The notes below the pieces were generated by a model, which was given only the letters and a program-made list of their open reading frames with translations, did no database searches and was not told where the DNA came from. The position numbers and the translations under genes are program-made. Positions 1 to 9,619 of a stretch of DNA of 64,000 bases are shown one piece after another; the stretch's first letter is position 1, and the number at the start of each line of letters is the position of its first letter. Origin of the DNA: Pochonia chlamydosporia 170 (taxonomy: Eukaryota > Ascomycota > Sordariomycetes > Hypocreales > Clavicipitaceae); contig NC_035790.1 of assembly GCF_001653235.2 (NCBI RefSeq), forward strand, positions 5,642,001 through 5,706,000, read 5' to 3'.

Positions 1-1340
1 CTGATGCAGTTGCAGCAGACGCCAAAGCATGCCATGCCGGAGATGCAAACCTGCAAACCATTGATTCCTCAAACTCGAGCATCCGGATAATGTGGTCACA
101 CGGGCCTAATCGCGCTGATACATGCTTACCCAATATTCCATTTGACAATAGTTTGTAGTCCTCGTTCTCTGGCTAGCATAGTAAGCCAGTGTCACGGTCT
201 AGTATCACCAACATCTCACGTTATCTCGCTCAAAGGCGGCGGCTGTGCACCCACAAGCTCCAAAAGCTGGAGCCACCAAGCGAACGGATCTGGCTCCATC
301 CGCGAGATCTGAGCCAACCGCCACCGCCGGCAGCGGTTGCACAGCGTTCGTTTCGGTGCGGAGAATGGGCAGGTTCAACACCCATCGGGAATCGAGTCCG
401 ACCGGTCTGTGCCGGGGCAGGGGGGCGTTTTGCTCTGGAGTTGGATTTTCGGATGATTTGTGCCGTGGGAAGTTGGTGAGCGTGGTGGCGGGGGGGAAAG
501 AGGACTTGTAGATGAGAAGGGCCGTTTGGTGTGCGGTGCTGTGAGAGAACAAATTAGATATGTGTGGTATATAAGTCGTGCTCTTTGGTCTTTTATTTTG
601 GTTCTTGTGGAAGCAGATTTGTCTTGAACTTGAGAGGAATGCTCGTCGCACAGCATTGACGGCAAGACAAGACAAGACAAGACAAGAGTCGAGAAGAAAA
701 GCAAAGCAAAGCGTGGGTCCAACGTCACGATTCTCTCGGGTAACACCGGAGCCTGCGCTCTTCTCCGTCTCTATCCATCCATCGGCACATTCTGCAAAAA
801 CGTCGAGGTCAAGTTAGTGCCCCCGAGCAAGCAACAAAGTCTTGAGGTCATGCGCCTAAATTGAAACTCACTGGCCATTTTATTTCCTTTACTTATCCCT
901 TCATGCGCAGGTTCTCTTCGCAACCAAGTGCTGCATTCATATTTTGAATAAGCCCAGCAACCTGCAAGCTGCATGCCAGACCGCAACCCACAAACATCAA
1001 TCTGAGACCTTTTCGCCAAGACCAATCTTCTGCAATCATCCCTGTCGCTGTCGTCTTGGCCGCACATCTCGAAACGGCAATTCATGATCGCTGCCCAGCA
1101 ATCTATTAATACTCGCCCTTGATTTTACACATTTTCGCTGGACGTCGAAAGCCCTTGATGAGCGGATTGGAGTCATCGAGACGTGGGCTATTGGGACAGT
1201 TTTCAAAGACTCGCTGATTGAATGGCGAGAGTACGCACGACGGGTTTTGTGAGTTTTGCCTTGAGGTAGGCGGAATTTGGCACCAGATCTTGCAAAAGGA
1301 ACTATTTCTTCAAAACGAGATCAGTGGGAATTCGGTAGAA
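1..1340. other. Intergenic / upstream region of the NRAMP gene
   Basis: No convincing gene is visible here. The open frames on both strands are low-complexity and lack recognisable domains or splice support. A short GACAA-type pentamer array lies at about 663-687, followed by AAGCAAAGCAAAG. The segment most likely holds the promoter and 5' leader of the transporter starting at 1341. Confidence 0.5.
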
Positions 1341-3060
1341 ATGAACGCCCACGGTATTCAGCGCAATGATGCGCAGCAAGAACAGTCTGATTCTTCGGCT
1401 TCGGCTGACAAGAATGCCGTTTCGGTGGGGGACAATGTTGTCGGTTCGAGATCGGGGAGCGTGACGCATGCAAAGTCGGCGTTGGAGAAGGCGAAGCATC
1501 GATTTTGGACGTTTTGCAAGTTTATCGGGCCGGGGTTCATGATTTCTGTGGCGTATAGTGAGTGTTTGCTGATCAACGGCCTTCGACTACGAGCTCGGCG
1601 GACACACTTTCGTGATAAACTAACATAATCTAGTCGACCCTGGAAACTATGCCACGGACATTGCAGCCGGTGCGTCCTACCAGTATAAGCTACTCTTCAT
1701 CGTCCTGCTCAGCAACCTCTTCGCCATCCTCCTCCAGTCACTCGCCATTCAACTCGGTACCGTCACTGGTTTGGACCTCGCATCGGCATGTCGCGCCTAT
1801 TTGCCCCGCTGGTTGAATTACTTCCTGTACGTGCTGGCTGAAGTTGCCATTATTGCGACGGATATGGCCGAAGTTATCGGCACAGCTATTGCGTTGAACC
1901 TATTGATTCCCAAACTGCCCCTTGTGGCAGGCGTTGCCCTGTCCATTGTAGACGTCATGGCGATTTTGATCTTTTATAGACCCGATGGTGCGATGAAGGG
2001 GCTGAGATTGTTCGAGCTGTTTGTGTGTCTTTTGGTTTTGGGGGTCGTAGTCTGCTTCTGTATACAGTTGAGCATGATTACCGGGAATGTTAGGGACGTG
2101 TTCAGAGGATATGTCCCTTCCAAGGAGCTCGTTGAGTCGCAAGCGTAAGTCTCCATTGAGCAATGATGACCGACCTGTATAACGGAACTAACAATGGACA
2201 GACTCTATCAAGCTTGTGGTATACTTGGAGCGACCGTCATGCCTCACAGCTTGTATCTGGGCTCTGGTATCGTGCAGCCCCGACTCCGGGATTACGATAC
2301 CAGGCATGGCCTTTTGCCAGTTGAACCTGCCTCTGCCGCGTCCTCTGCAACCAACGACGACTTCCTCGATAAGGCGAAATACATTCCGTCTCAGGCCGCC
2401 ATCAAGCATTCGCTCAAATATTCCATTACAGAACTGGCCCTCGCGCTCTTCACCTTCGCCCTGTTCGTCAACTCAGCCATTCTTGTCGTGGCCGGCGCCT
2501 CGCTGTACCAGAACCCAGATGCGCTCGAAGCCGACATCTTTGGCATCCACGCCCTGCTGTCTAGAAGCATCTCGCCTGCCGTGGGCACAATCTTTGCTCT
2601 GGCGCTTTTGCTGTCTGGCGTTTCTGCAGGAATTGTCTGTACCATTGCAGGACAAATGGTCAGCGAAGGTGCCATCAACTGGAAGCTCAAGCCTTGGCTG
2701 CGCCGACTCATCACTCGCTCCATCAGTATCACGCCATCTATCATTATTGCCGGGGCGGTGGGCAGGCAAGGATTGAATACGGCGCTGACAGCTTCCCAAG
2801 TTGTTCTCAGCTCTGTGCTGCCATTTGTCACACTACCCCTGATTTACTTTACCAGCCGTTCGAGATATATGACTGTTTTACCGGGAATGGCACGATACTA
2901 CAATGAAACAGAGGATGAGAGTCGTTTAGTCGGAAACGGAAGTGGCGGCGTGAACATGTCGAATCGGTGGTACATTATTATTCTGGCAATGCTGGTGTGG
3001 TTGGTCATTACGGTTATGAATGTGGCCAATTTGGTGTTGCTAGGTCTTGGCAAGACTTGA
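1341..3060 (+). CDS. NRAMP-family divalent metal transporter (SMF-type)
   Basis: Proton-coupled importer of Mn2+/Fe2+-type divalent cations, expected in the plasma membrane or an endomembrane. Exons 1341-1557, 1634-2144 and 2202-3060 join in frame to 528 aa, a normal NRAMP length. Splicing of intron 1 creates the first-helix signature DPGN (about residues 74-77). Exon 3 opens near the helix-6 signature GATVMPHSLYL; in the family the Asp, Asn, Ala and Met of these two motifs ligate the metal. About eleven hydrophobic helices follow a polar, Ser-rich cytosolic N-terminus. ATG 1341 is chosen because it gives the usual short soluble N-terminus; an upstream frame from 1218 is open but unlikely. 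Intron 2 (2145-2201) has GTAAGT and ends in CAG. Which of the yeast SMF1/2/3 roles applies cannot be told from sequence alone. Confidence 0.93.
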
Positions 3061-4000
3061 TTGTGTTTCTTTCTTGTTTGGCGTTTTTTTTTTTTTTTTT
3101 TTTGTAGTCCCTGCTGGGATAGGCATCACGAAGCGACTTTTGGATATTACGCACATACACAGAGGTAGACTTGACATTGGTACATACAGCATGGGTAGCG
3201 TTCTGCTAGTAGGTCAAGAAGGATTGATTTGATAGCATGCAGCCACGAGGTTCCTAAGTGACAGGGTTATGAAAGTTAGAGTGTCTGTTAAATTAGACTT
3301 GATGGGGGTGGTGTAATCGGACAAGGAAACGTTTGAACAAGTGCGAAACACTTGATTGCCATTCATTGCACGTGTCTGACAATCTCGGAGGACACATGAA
3401 TAACAGCTACCAGACACTATTGCAATGAACACGCCAATGCAGTGGTAACACCATGACAAAAGAGTTTGTAGGGAAGTGAACCTACTATTTATATTGCGCC
3501 TACCCACATACACTGAACCCCACCAACATTCGTCATTGTGATCCAGTCCTCAAGCTCAGCTCAACTCAGCTCAGGCCAAACACTAACATAAATTACACCC
3601 CGCATTCTAACTCCCGCGCCGCAGGCCTTAGAAGCTCCCACCACAACCAGAACACCATTCACGTGCACCATCCGACCACCATCTGGCCAGATACACGCCT
3701 CGTTTTGCTACTCGTAGCTTCATCCACTTCGCGACCAGCTTGTCCCTAGTAAATATCCTGGAATAGTGTCTTGCAGCGACAAGGACCGCCAGCGCAGCAA
3801 AGTCGCATTGCGCCCCACCTTTGTCGTATCAGCAGACTTCAGACGCCGCCAAGCTTTCCACAGCCGCTGGTGAGGAGAGTTGAAGCTTCGAACGTGCTCG
3901 TAGGAGCTTCCGAGAGCTTTAATACACGGATTATACATCGCCCTTGTGTATTGGCGGCGAGAAAGCCTGGTTTTAAGCTACGGGCTCTGGGTAGCCTGCC
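3061..4000. other. Intergenic region with a 20-nt poly-T tract
   Basis: A run of 20 T (3084-3103) sits just after the transporter stop codon, consistent with its 3' untranslated region. The rest is probably the terminator of the transporter and the promoter/leader of the LSB5-like gene. No gene is seen. Confidence 0.5.
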
Positions 4001-5550
4001 ATGTTTCATGCGGTATGCTTGTCCTACCATGTACAAGAAAAGCAGGGCATCGTTGGATGATGCGATACTATTTTGTCGTCTCATGACATCGATGCCATGT
4101 TCTCTTTCACTGCCCCAACCAAAACTCAGAGCCCCTCCTAACACTACCCAGAAGAAGCCGTACTCGGCGGTCACCGTCACCGTCGAGAACCTCACCTCCG
4201 AGTCCTACCCCGAAGACGACCTCAGCGGAATCCCCGACCTCGTCGAAGTCATCAAGCTCCAGGCTTCTGGTCCGACCGAAGCAGCACGCGCGATCCGCAA
4301 GAAGCTCAAGTATGGTAATGTGCATCGACAAATTCGAGCGCTCGTTCTCCTCGACGGACTGATTCAGAATGCGGGATCGCAGTTTCAGCGTGCCTTTGCA
4401 GATGAGCCGCTGCTGGAACGACTGCGTGTGTGTGGCTCGTCGGATTTATCTGACCCGGCAGTGAAGAAGAAGTGCGGAGAGCTGTTTCGGGAGTGGTCGC
4501 AGTATGCGAGTGTTCCGGGGTTGGAGAGAGTTGCTCGGTTGTACAAGGTACTATTTTGCAGTGACGTTGGAAGGATAAATCTTGCTGATGATGTTTAGGA
4601 ACTGCCCAAGCGTAAAGTCGCCGTGACGCGGGAAAAGAGCAAGGTTATTCAGGAGACGGAGAATCCGTTTGGCGACGATGAGGAAGAAGAGGCGGAGAGA
4701 GCGAGCGAGCAGAGGAGACAGGGTGCTGCCGGGCCATCTGACCGATTCAGTATGAGCAGCGCAATCGACAACCATGGCGTCATGATGCCACCTGATTTGG
4801 ACTCGAAAAAACACAAGAAGAGTAAATCCAAGTCCAAGAGCAAAGGGGGCCGCAAATTCGATCTCGAGGCCGAGAAGGAGAAGATGAAGTCTGTGATTGC
4901 GGAGTCGTCCATAGCGTCGACTGGGTTGATGAACTCCCTGCAAAGTATTAATCGTGAGAAGGAGCGGATTTCAGAGAATCGAGTCGCGACGCAGAATTTC
5001 GAGGCGTGCAAGCAGCTCCGACGTAGAATATTACGATATGTATGTCTCAACTTACTTGGGTATGCTGTGGATTTCATGCTAATATCGATTTCAAGATTCA
5101 TCAAGTGGAAAGCGAGCAATATCTGGGCAGTCTTCTCCACGCCAACGACGAACTTGTACACGCTCTCATGGCATACGAACAGCTCGATCACTCAATCGAG
5201 GCGGATAGCGATTCTGACGATGAATTGGCAGAGCAAGCGCACATGTACCGAAGTATGTTACCTCAGTTTGAGATGTCTCGTCTATTGTCACATGGCTAAT
5301 AAATCCTATAGTGATTACGCAGAAGGCGCAAGAGGAACGGACAGCAGCTGGAAATGCGCCCGATATTTCGGGGCTGTCGTTGCAGAGTGCGCCCAAAGTT
5401 CCGCCGACTAGACCTCCTCGTCCTGCAGCGCCGGTGAGAAAGGCATCTAGTGTGACTAGTGAGGAGGAAGATGACGATGATGATAATCCGTTTGGAGATA
5501 AGAATGTGATTTCTACGCCGGCTGCGGAGAGGGCAGAGCCACATTGGTAG
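4001..5550 (+). CDS. LSB5: LSB5-like VHS/GAT-domain endocytic adaptor
   Basis: Related to yeast Las17-binding protein 5, an adaptor linking ubiquitinated cargo and actin patches in endocytosis. Proposed exons 4001-4012, 4152-4547, 4599-5039, 5096-5252 and 5312-5550 give 414 aa. An N-terminal VHS/ENTH-type helical domain covers about residues 5-150, a charged Lys/Ser-rich linker follows, and a GAT-like helical region lies around residues 230-330. Two NPF tripeptides (ENPFGD, DNPFGD) could bind EH-domain proteins; a PPTRPPRP proline motif lies between GAT and the C-terminus. The first coding exon is only 12 nt (MFHA), chosen because a GTATGC donor and CTAAC...CCCAG acceptor place KKPYSAV directly after it. 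Alternative in-frame ATGs at 4031 or 3771 would give odd N-termini. The C-terminal exon is partly duplicated downstream (7312-7560). Confidence 0.88.
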
Positions 5551-7311
5551 GATACTGGCTGTACGAATGCATCTGTTTTTTAAGTTTGTGTCGTTTTGGT
5601 AGTTTGTTGCGTGTTTTACATTCCCGGCATGGATCAGTTGTTAGCACTTTATATCAAGGGCGGTGTTGCCTACGCATATCAATCTACATCATACAGCTTT
5701 CTCTACATAAATACGTGCGGTACTACAGTACAGGGGTTTATGTGTGTTGCCACTTGCTATGTAAGATTATACATAGCCCTTTTTCTCGACCGCATCGTCC
5801 AAGTGTAATGTCTGACTTGTGTCTGCGAAGTCGTCTCCAATGACGCAACTTAGGGTTGGCATACATCGCTTCCACTACTACTACAGTATAGACAGCAGTG
5901 GCTTCCGTAAAACTACACATTTTATGCCGAACAAACCAGAGTGCAGGATCTGGGATCGTACACAGCCAGTTATGTAAGTGTATGAGCGGCGTAAGAAGCT
6001 GAAGAGGCCGCTGACGACGGTACCCTTTCAAGAGATCGACTGTTTCGTCCTCGTGCCTCAAATGATTGTTTATTCTTCAATAGCTGAATGCTGGTGATCA
6101 GATGGCGATCTTTAGTTCACCATTTGTCCCCGTGCTTGTACGTTCCGCTCCACGCCGCATATATCGAGTTCAAGTTAGATGCGGATGTTCTTTGCTTATT
6201 GCCATTTGGAATAGCAACTATGCGTTGTCAGTTCAGTTTAGTCCAGAAAGGATATCAGGAGTTAGTAATTCACTGTCTTGGCCGTCTGGTAAGACTGACG
6301 TTTATATAATGTCTATTTGCTCCCAATCAACTCACCGTTACTCTTCTCCCATCGCATCAAGACCACGAGCTTCGAGCCATCGGCGGGCGTTGAATCAAAA
6401 ACACCCGAAACGTGCAATCCAACAATCTGCGCTCTCTATCCTCTTTTTTCCCTCACCCTACATTTTGTCTTCTCCTTCTTGGTTACTTTCCTCTTTTGAA
6501 GCAGCCAGTAAGAAGAAAAGTCCCTTGGCTGACTGGGAGAGTGGACCGTCTCGTCGAAAACACGTTGGAGGCAGAACTTTTGACAGAGGATATGGAAACA
6601 GGGCAGCCCCCGGCCGATGCCATCAATCAGAGCGACCTGGACTGGTTGGTTGCGAGACTGGGTCACTACAGAGAACAATTGTCGAAGATACAAGTTTTGA
6701 TGGAGGAATGGCAAATATTGTGCTTGTTGGATATTTCCGCCGGCGGGATCAACGTGACGCGGCTGGCATATATATTGAATGCACATGCGGTCGAGACCAT
6801 CGAAAAAGACCATGACATCCAATGGGAAGACGTGGTAAATGTGGCTAATGCGGTGCTCAAGGAGCCGGTTTTCGAAGTCACGCAGAAGAGATGGTACGAT
6901 GCTGGGTGCCTTTTTCTCCGGCTGAGCTATGTTCGCGCCATGTGTGAAATGAAATTCCCAAAATTAGAGGCTGGTACACCAAAGGAAATACTCAAGGATC
7001 ACTGTCCTGCACGCCTAGAGGCCGACATGAATGTCTACCACCCCGTCAGCAGCGCTAAATACCTGCTCTTCGGCTGGGTCATCTTGCAACAATACTTCCA
7101 AAAGGAGAGCGAGGTGTTGCCACACACTTATCAAATGGCCGCCATCGAGAAAGAAACCTTGGAGAAGATTGCAGGAGACCCGGAAGCCTGTAAGTCGGAA
7201 CTACGAAAATTGGCGGACGAGGTCGGAGGTCTGAACCAAAAAATGAGAAGCGAACTTGTGCCCATAGAGCTCGAGTTGCACATGGCAAAGTCCCAGGAAT
7301 CTTTGGACTAA
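5311..7311. repeat. Tandem segmental duplication, unit 1
   Basis: This unit spans LSB5 exon 5 and its 3' flank plus the first orphan gene. It is collinear with unit 2 (7312-9619). Matching anchors are 5491 with 7501 (TTTGGAGATAAGAATG versus TTTGGATATAAGAATG), 5601 with 7606 (AGTTTGTTGCGTG versus AGTTTATTGCGTG), 5845 with 7819 (GCAACTTAGGG), 6271 with 8717 (CACTGTCTTGGCC) and 6503 with 8913 (AGCCAGTA). The offset is about 2.0 kb, rising to about 2.4 kb because unit 2 carries roughly 450 extra bases (about 8090-8545). The left edge is approximate; homology is clear from about 5480 and plausible to about 5320. Confidence 0.82.
6412..7311 (+). CDS. Orphan protein A (unit 1 paralogue), function unknown
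   Basis: I do not recognise this 299-aa product. The N-terminus has a hydrophobic stretch (FCLLLLGYF, about residues 18-26) followed by basic residues; the remainder is predicted helical and acidic, with a heptad-like C-terminus (about residues 240-290). It is a diverged paralogue of the protein at 8858-9619: shared landmarks include an (A)GCLF block, a Y-L-x-F-x-WV block and a following Glu-rich helix. ATG 6412 is the longest start; ATG 6592 (METGQ) is a plausible shorter one giving 239 aa, since the aligned position of copy B's inner ATG is not an ATG here. The gene is preceded by about 0.8 kb of duplicated non-coding DNA. The pattern of a hydrophobic helix, Trp-rich core and WV motif loosely recalls fungal DUF3632 proteins; this is only suggestive. 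Confidence 0.5.
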   Translation: MQSNNLRSLSSFFPHPTFCLLLLGYFPLLKQPVRRKVPWLTGRVDRLVENTLEAELLTEDMETGQPPADAINQSDLDWLVARLGHYREQLSKIQVLMEEWQILCLLDISAGGINVTRLAYILNAHAVETIEKDHDIQWEDVVNVANAVLKEPVFEVTQKRWYDAGCLFLRLSYVRAMCEMKFPKLEAGTPKEILKDHCPARLEADMNVYHPVSSAKYLLFGWVILQQYFQKESEVLPHTYQMAAIEKETLEKIAGDPEACKSELRKLADEVGGLNQKMRSELVPIELELHMAKSQESLD

Positions 7312-7329
7312 CTCAAACCGAGACCGGGA

Positions 7330-7560
7330 CTGGGAAGGAGCAAAAGATGAGAATTTAGACCTTGGTACTGAAGAAACGGAGCTCGATATGTCACAAACAA
7401 CCACATGTGCTATTGTTCCTAGCTTCTCAACGAAGTCTCTGTTTTGCAAAGTGGCTTGAAGCACTCGGTATAGATGTGGGCGACTCATAATGACCATCTG
7501 TTTGGATATAAGAATGTTTTTTCTACATCGGCTGCTGGGAAGGGAATTGAGTTGGTAGAA
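7330..7560 (+). pseudogene. Relic of the LSB5 C-terminal exon
   Basis: About 230 bases align with LSB5 exon 5 and its stop region (5311-5560). The clearest stretch is 7495-7530 against 5485-5520, which in LSB5 encodes the NPFGDKN end. The relic lacks the acceptor site and upstream exons, carries stops and indels, and cannot be coding. It marks the junction of the tandem duplication. Confidence 0.7.
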
Positions 7561-8089
7561 TAGATAGCTGAAATACATTTATTTCAAACTTGATGTTATT
7601 TTCGTAGTTTATTGCGTGTTGTTTACATTCCTGGCATAAATTACGTATTAGCACTTTTTTATCAAGTACAGTATGACCCGCATACATTTATCTGTATTGT
7701 ATAACTCTTTCTACATACACATGCGGCGTCAAAGTGGCAGGTTTATGCGTGAGGTTAATTTGCGATACAATATTCAACGCAACCCCCTTATGGACCCCAA
7801 GATATAGCCTAGTATGATGCAACTTAGGGGTTAAACAAACATCACTTTTCGCTGGTTCCGGAGCATAGAGAGTAGTAGTTCAATTGAAAATTGCACGGAA
7901 ATTACGGAATCTTCAGCTGAGAAAGCCTCAGATGTAACGATTTGAATCGGACTCAGCCAGTACATAAGCGTTGTGAGGAGCGCACGAAGATGAGGAGGTT
8001 GCTGACAACAGCAGACCGGCAAATATTGCGTTTCGTTCCCTGGAATAGGGGGTGTTGATTCAATGCTCAAATGGCTGCTATTTCAGATC

Positions 8090-8545
8090 AACTACAAAAG
8101 AAACTCTTGTCGTCACAGCAGACGATCAATTCATTGCTTGACGCATCGTCACTGACTGATATTCATGGCCACCTTTCACACAGGGGATGATTCACTGTCT
8201 TTGTAGCCGGCTGAAGGTGTGAGACTCCGATTATTCTGCGTCTTTGAGCTCAATGGTCGCATGCTAGCTAGGAGGTCATCTGAATCTACCGATCACTAAG
8301 ATACGGGGAACTTCCAGTCTCCTTGGTGGTCATGGAGTAAACCAGGCCTTCGCCGTAGAGCACCAAATTAAGTGTCTTTGCTTTATCTCGTACCACTTCA
8401 AGGCTCAAAACAGGTGACAGGGAGATATGTACGTACCACCTCTAAGTTTAGCTACGCTACCGTGCGACTCCGCCTTCAGTTTGACACAGTTTGATGAAAG
8501 AGATGGTGGACAAGACCTACTCGAGTCTCAACTCCTATATATAGC
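8090..8545. other. Unit 2-specific non-coding insertion
   Basis: Unit 1 has no matching sequence between the homologous points near 6095 and those near 8090 and 8545. I see no terminal repeats, target-site duplication or open reading frame that would identify it as a transposon; it may equally have been deleted from unit 1. Confidence 0.4.
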
Positions 8546-8857
8546 CAAGGTTAACCTCAGTTCACTGTTTGTCCTCATGCTCGTACATTACGCGTCATGC
8601 CACATGTATCAGGTTTGCGTTTGACGGTGAATGTTCTTTGCTTGTTATCGTGAGAATGGTCTTTGTGCGTCATCAGTTCAGTCCGGAGAGCTTGATCCGG
8701 ACAGAGCCGATACATTCACTGTCTTGGCCACATGGTAAGTCTGGCGTTTATTTAAATCCTTGCTCCCGATCAACTCACCGTTGCTCCTCTGCCTCTCGAT
8801 CATTATTGCAACCGCCGAGCCCTCAGCGGACGTTACATCCCAAGCATTAGCGGACTT

Positions 8858-9619
8858 GTGATTCAACATAAACTCCCCTTTATACTCTGTCTTTTTGGTA
8901 TTTTTGCTATGGAGCCAGTACACGACCAGAAAAAGCCCATCATGTTGGAGGTAGATTATAACTCGGAGCTTAAAAACGCAATGAGCTCCTCGGAACGGCT
9001 GGTCGGAGACCTCGACATAAAACGACTGATTTGGGTTCCAGACAAGTTTGCAGAACCAAAGCTTCGTACGCGCGATCCGGAGGCACGCATATATCCAGTG
9101 AGCTGGAAGATTGTGGTCCAAGTAACTACGGCAATATTCGGTAGACCGATTTTCACCAATGAAAAGATTAAATCACTTGAAGCTGGGTGTCTGTTTGTCG
9201 CTCTTTGCCTTCGTCGTGCTGGAATAGAGGACCCGACTGAGGGTTTTGGATATAAATGGCGGAGTGAGATACTTGGCTGCGAAATAGCAGACAAGGAGAA
9301 CAGTGATCACCGGCCCATCCGCGCCGATGAGTACCTGGGCTTCGCCTGGGTATGCTTCCTATCGGGCTTGGCTGACTATAGGGCCGAGGAGCCAGTTCCC
9401 CAGCTCAAGGAAATCCCAGAAAAAACCTGGTTAAAAATGGTAGAGGGTCTGCAACCAGGTGTCGCAGAAGAAGTTGTAAAAAAGGCCCAGAAACTGTGTA
9501 TTGAGACAGCAAAGAATTTGAGGAACGACGCTTTCGAAAAGTTCACCAAACACCGCGACAATTTGCTGGCTAGGGGCATTGAAATGCCCTGGAAAAGACG
9601 CGCTGGGCCGCATTGGTAA
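8858..9619 (+). CDS. Orphan protein B (unit 2 paralogue), possible signal peptide
   Basis: Product of 253 aa with no family I recognise, paralogous to orphan A. The first 18 residues (lysine at position 5, then a hydrophobic run ending GIFA) resemble a secretion signal or membrane anchor; if translation starts instead at the inner ATG 8909 (MEPVHD) this is lost and the protein is cytosolic, 236 aa. The core holds two hydrophobic segments, VVQVTTAIFG and EAGCLFVALCLR, and a YLGFAWV block; the C-terminus is basic (WKRRAG). The intact frame in a region whose non-coding flanks have diverged heavily suggests the protein is maintained. Confidence 0.52.
   Translation: MIQHKLPFILCLFGIFAMEPVHDQKKPIMLEVDYNSELKNAMSSSERLVGDLDIKRLIWVPDKFAEPKLRTRDPEARIYPVSWKIVVQVTTAIFGRPIFTNEKIKSLEAGCLFVALCLRRAGIEDPTEGFGYKWRSEILGCEIADKENSDHRPIRADEYLGFAWVCFLSGLADYRAEEPVPQLKEIPEKTWLKMVEGLQPGVAEEVVKKAQKLCIETAKNLRNDAFEKFTKHRDNLLARGIEMPWKRRAGPHW

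Larger units (their letters stand above)
7312..9619. repeat. Tandem segmental duplication, unit 2
   Basis: Diverged second copy of 5311-7311 in the same orientation. It starts with a decayed copy of the LSB5 C-terminal exon directly after the stop of orphan A, continues through the homologous 3' flank, contains about 450 bases without a counterpart in unit 1 (about 8090-8545), then the homologous leader and orphan B. Many differences between copies are C/T or G/A transitions, which would fit past repeat-induced point mutation, but I did not count them systematically. Confidence 0.8.

Noticed and set aside
205..1085. Open frames on both strands in the first kilobase (up to 156 codons)
   Set aside because: Low-complexity, mutually overlapping, no domain and no splice-linked extension; treated as promoter/leader.
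9601..9619. Orphan B ends GPHW, similar to the LSB5 end EPHW, suggesting a third copy of the LSB5 tail
   Set aside because: No further similarity is visible before or after these few codons; probably coincidence.
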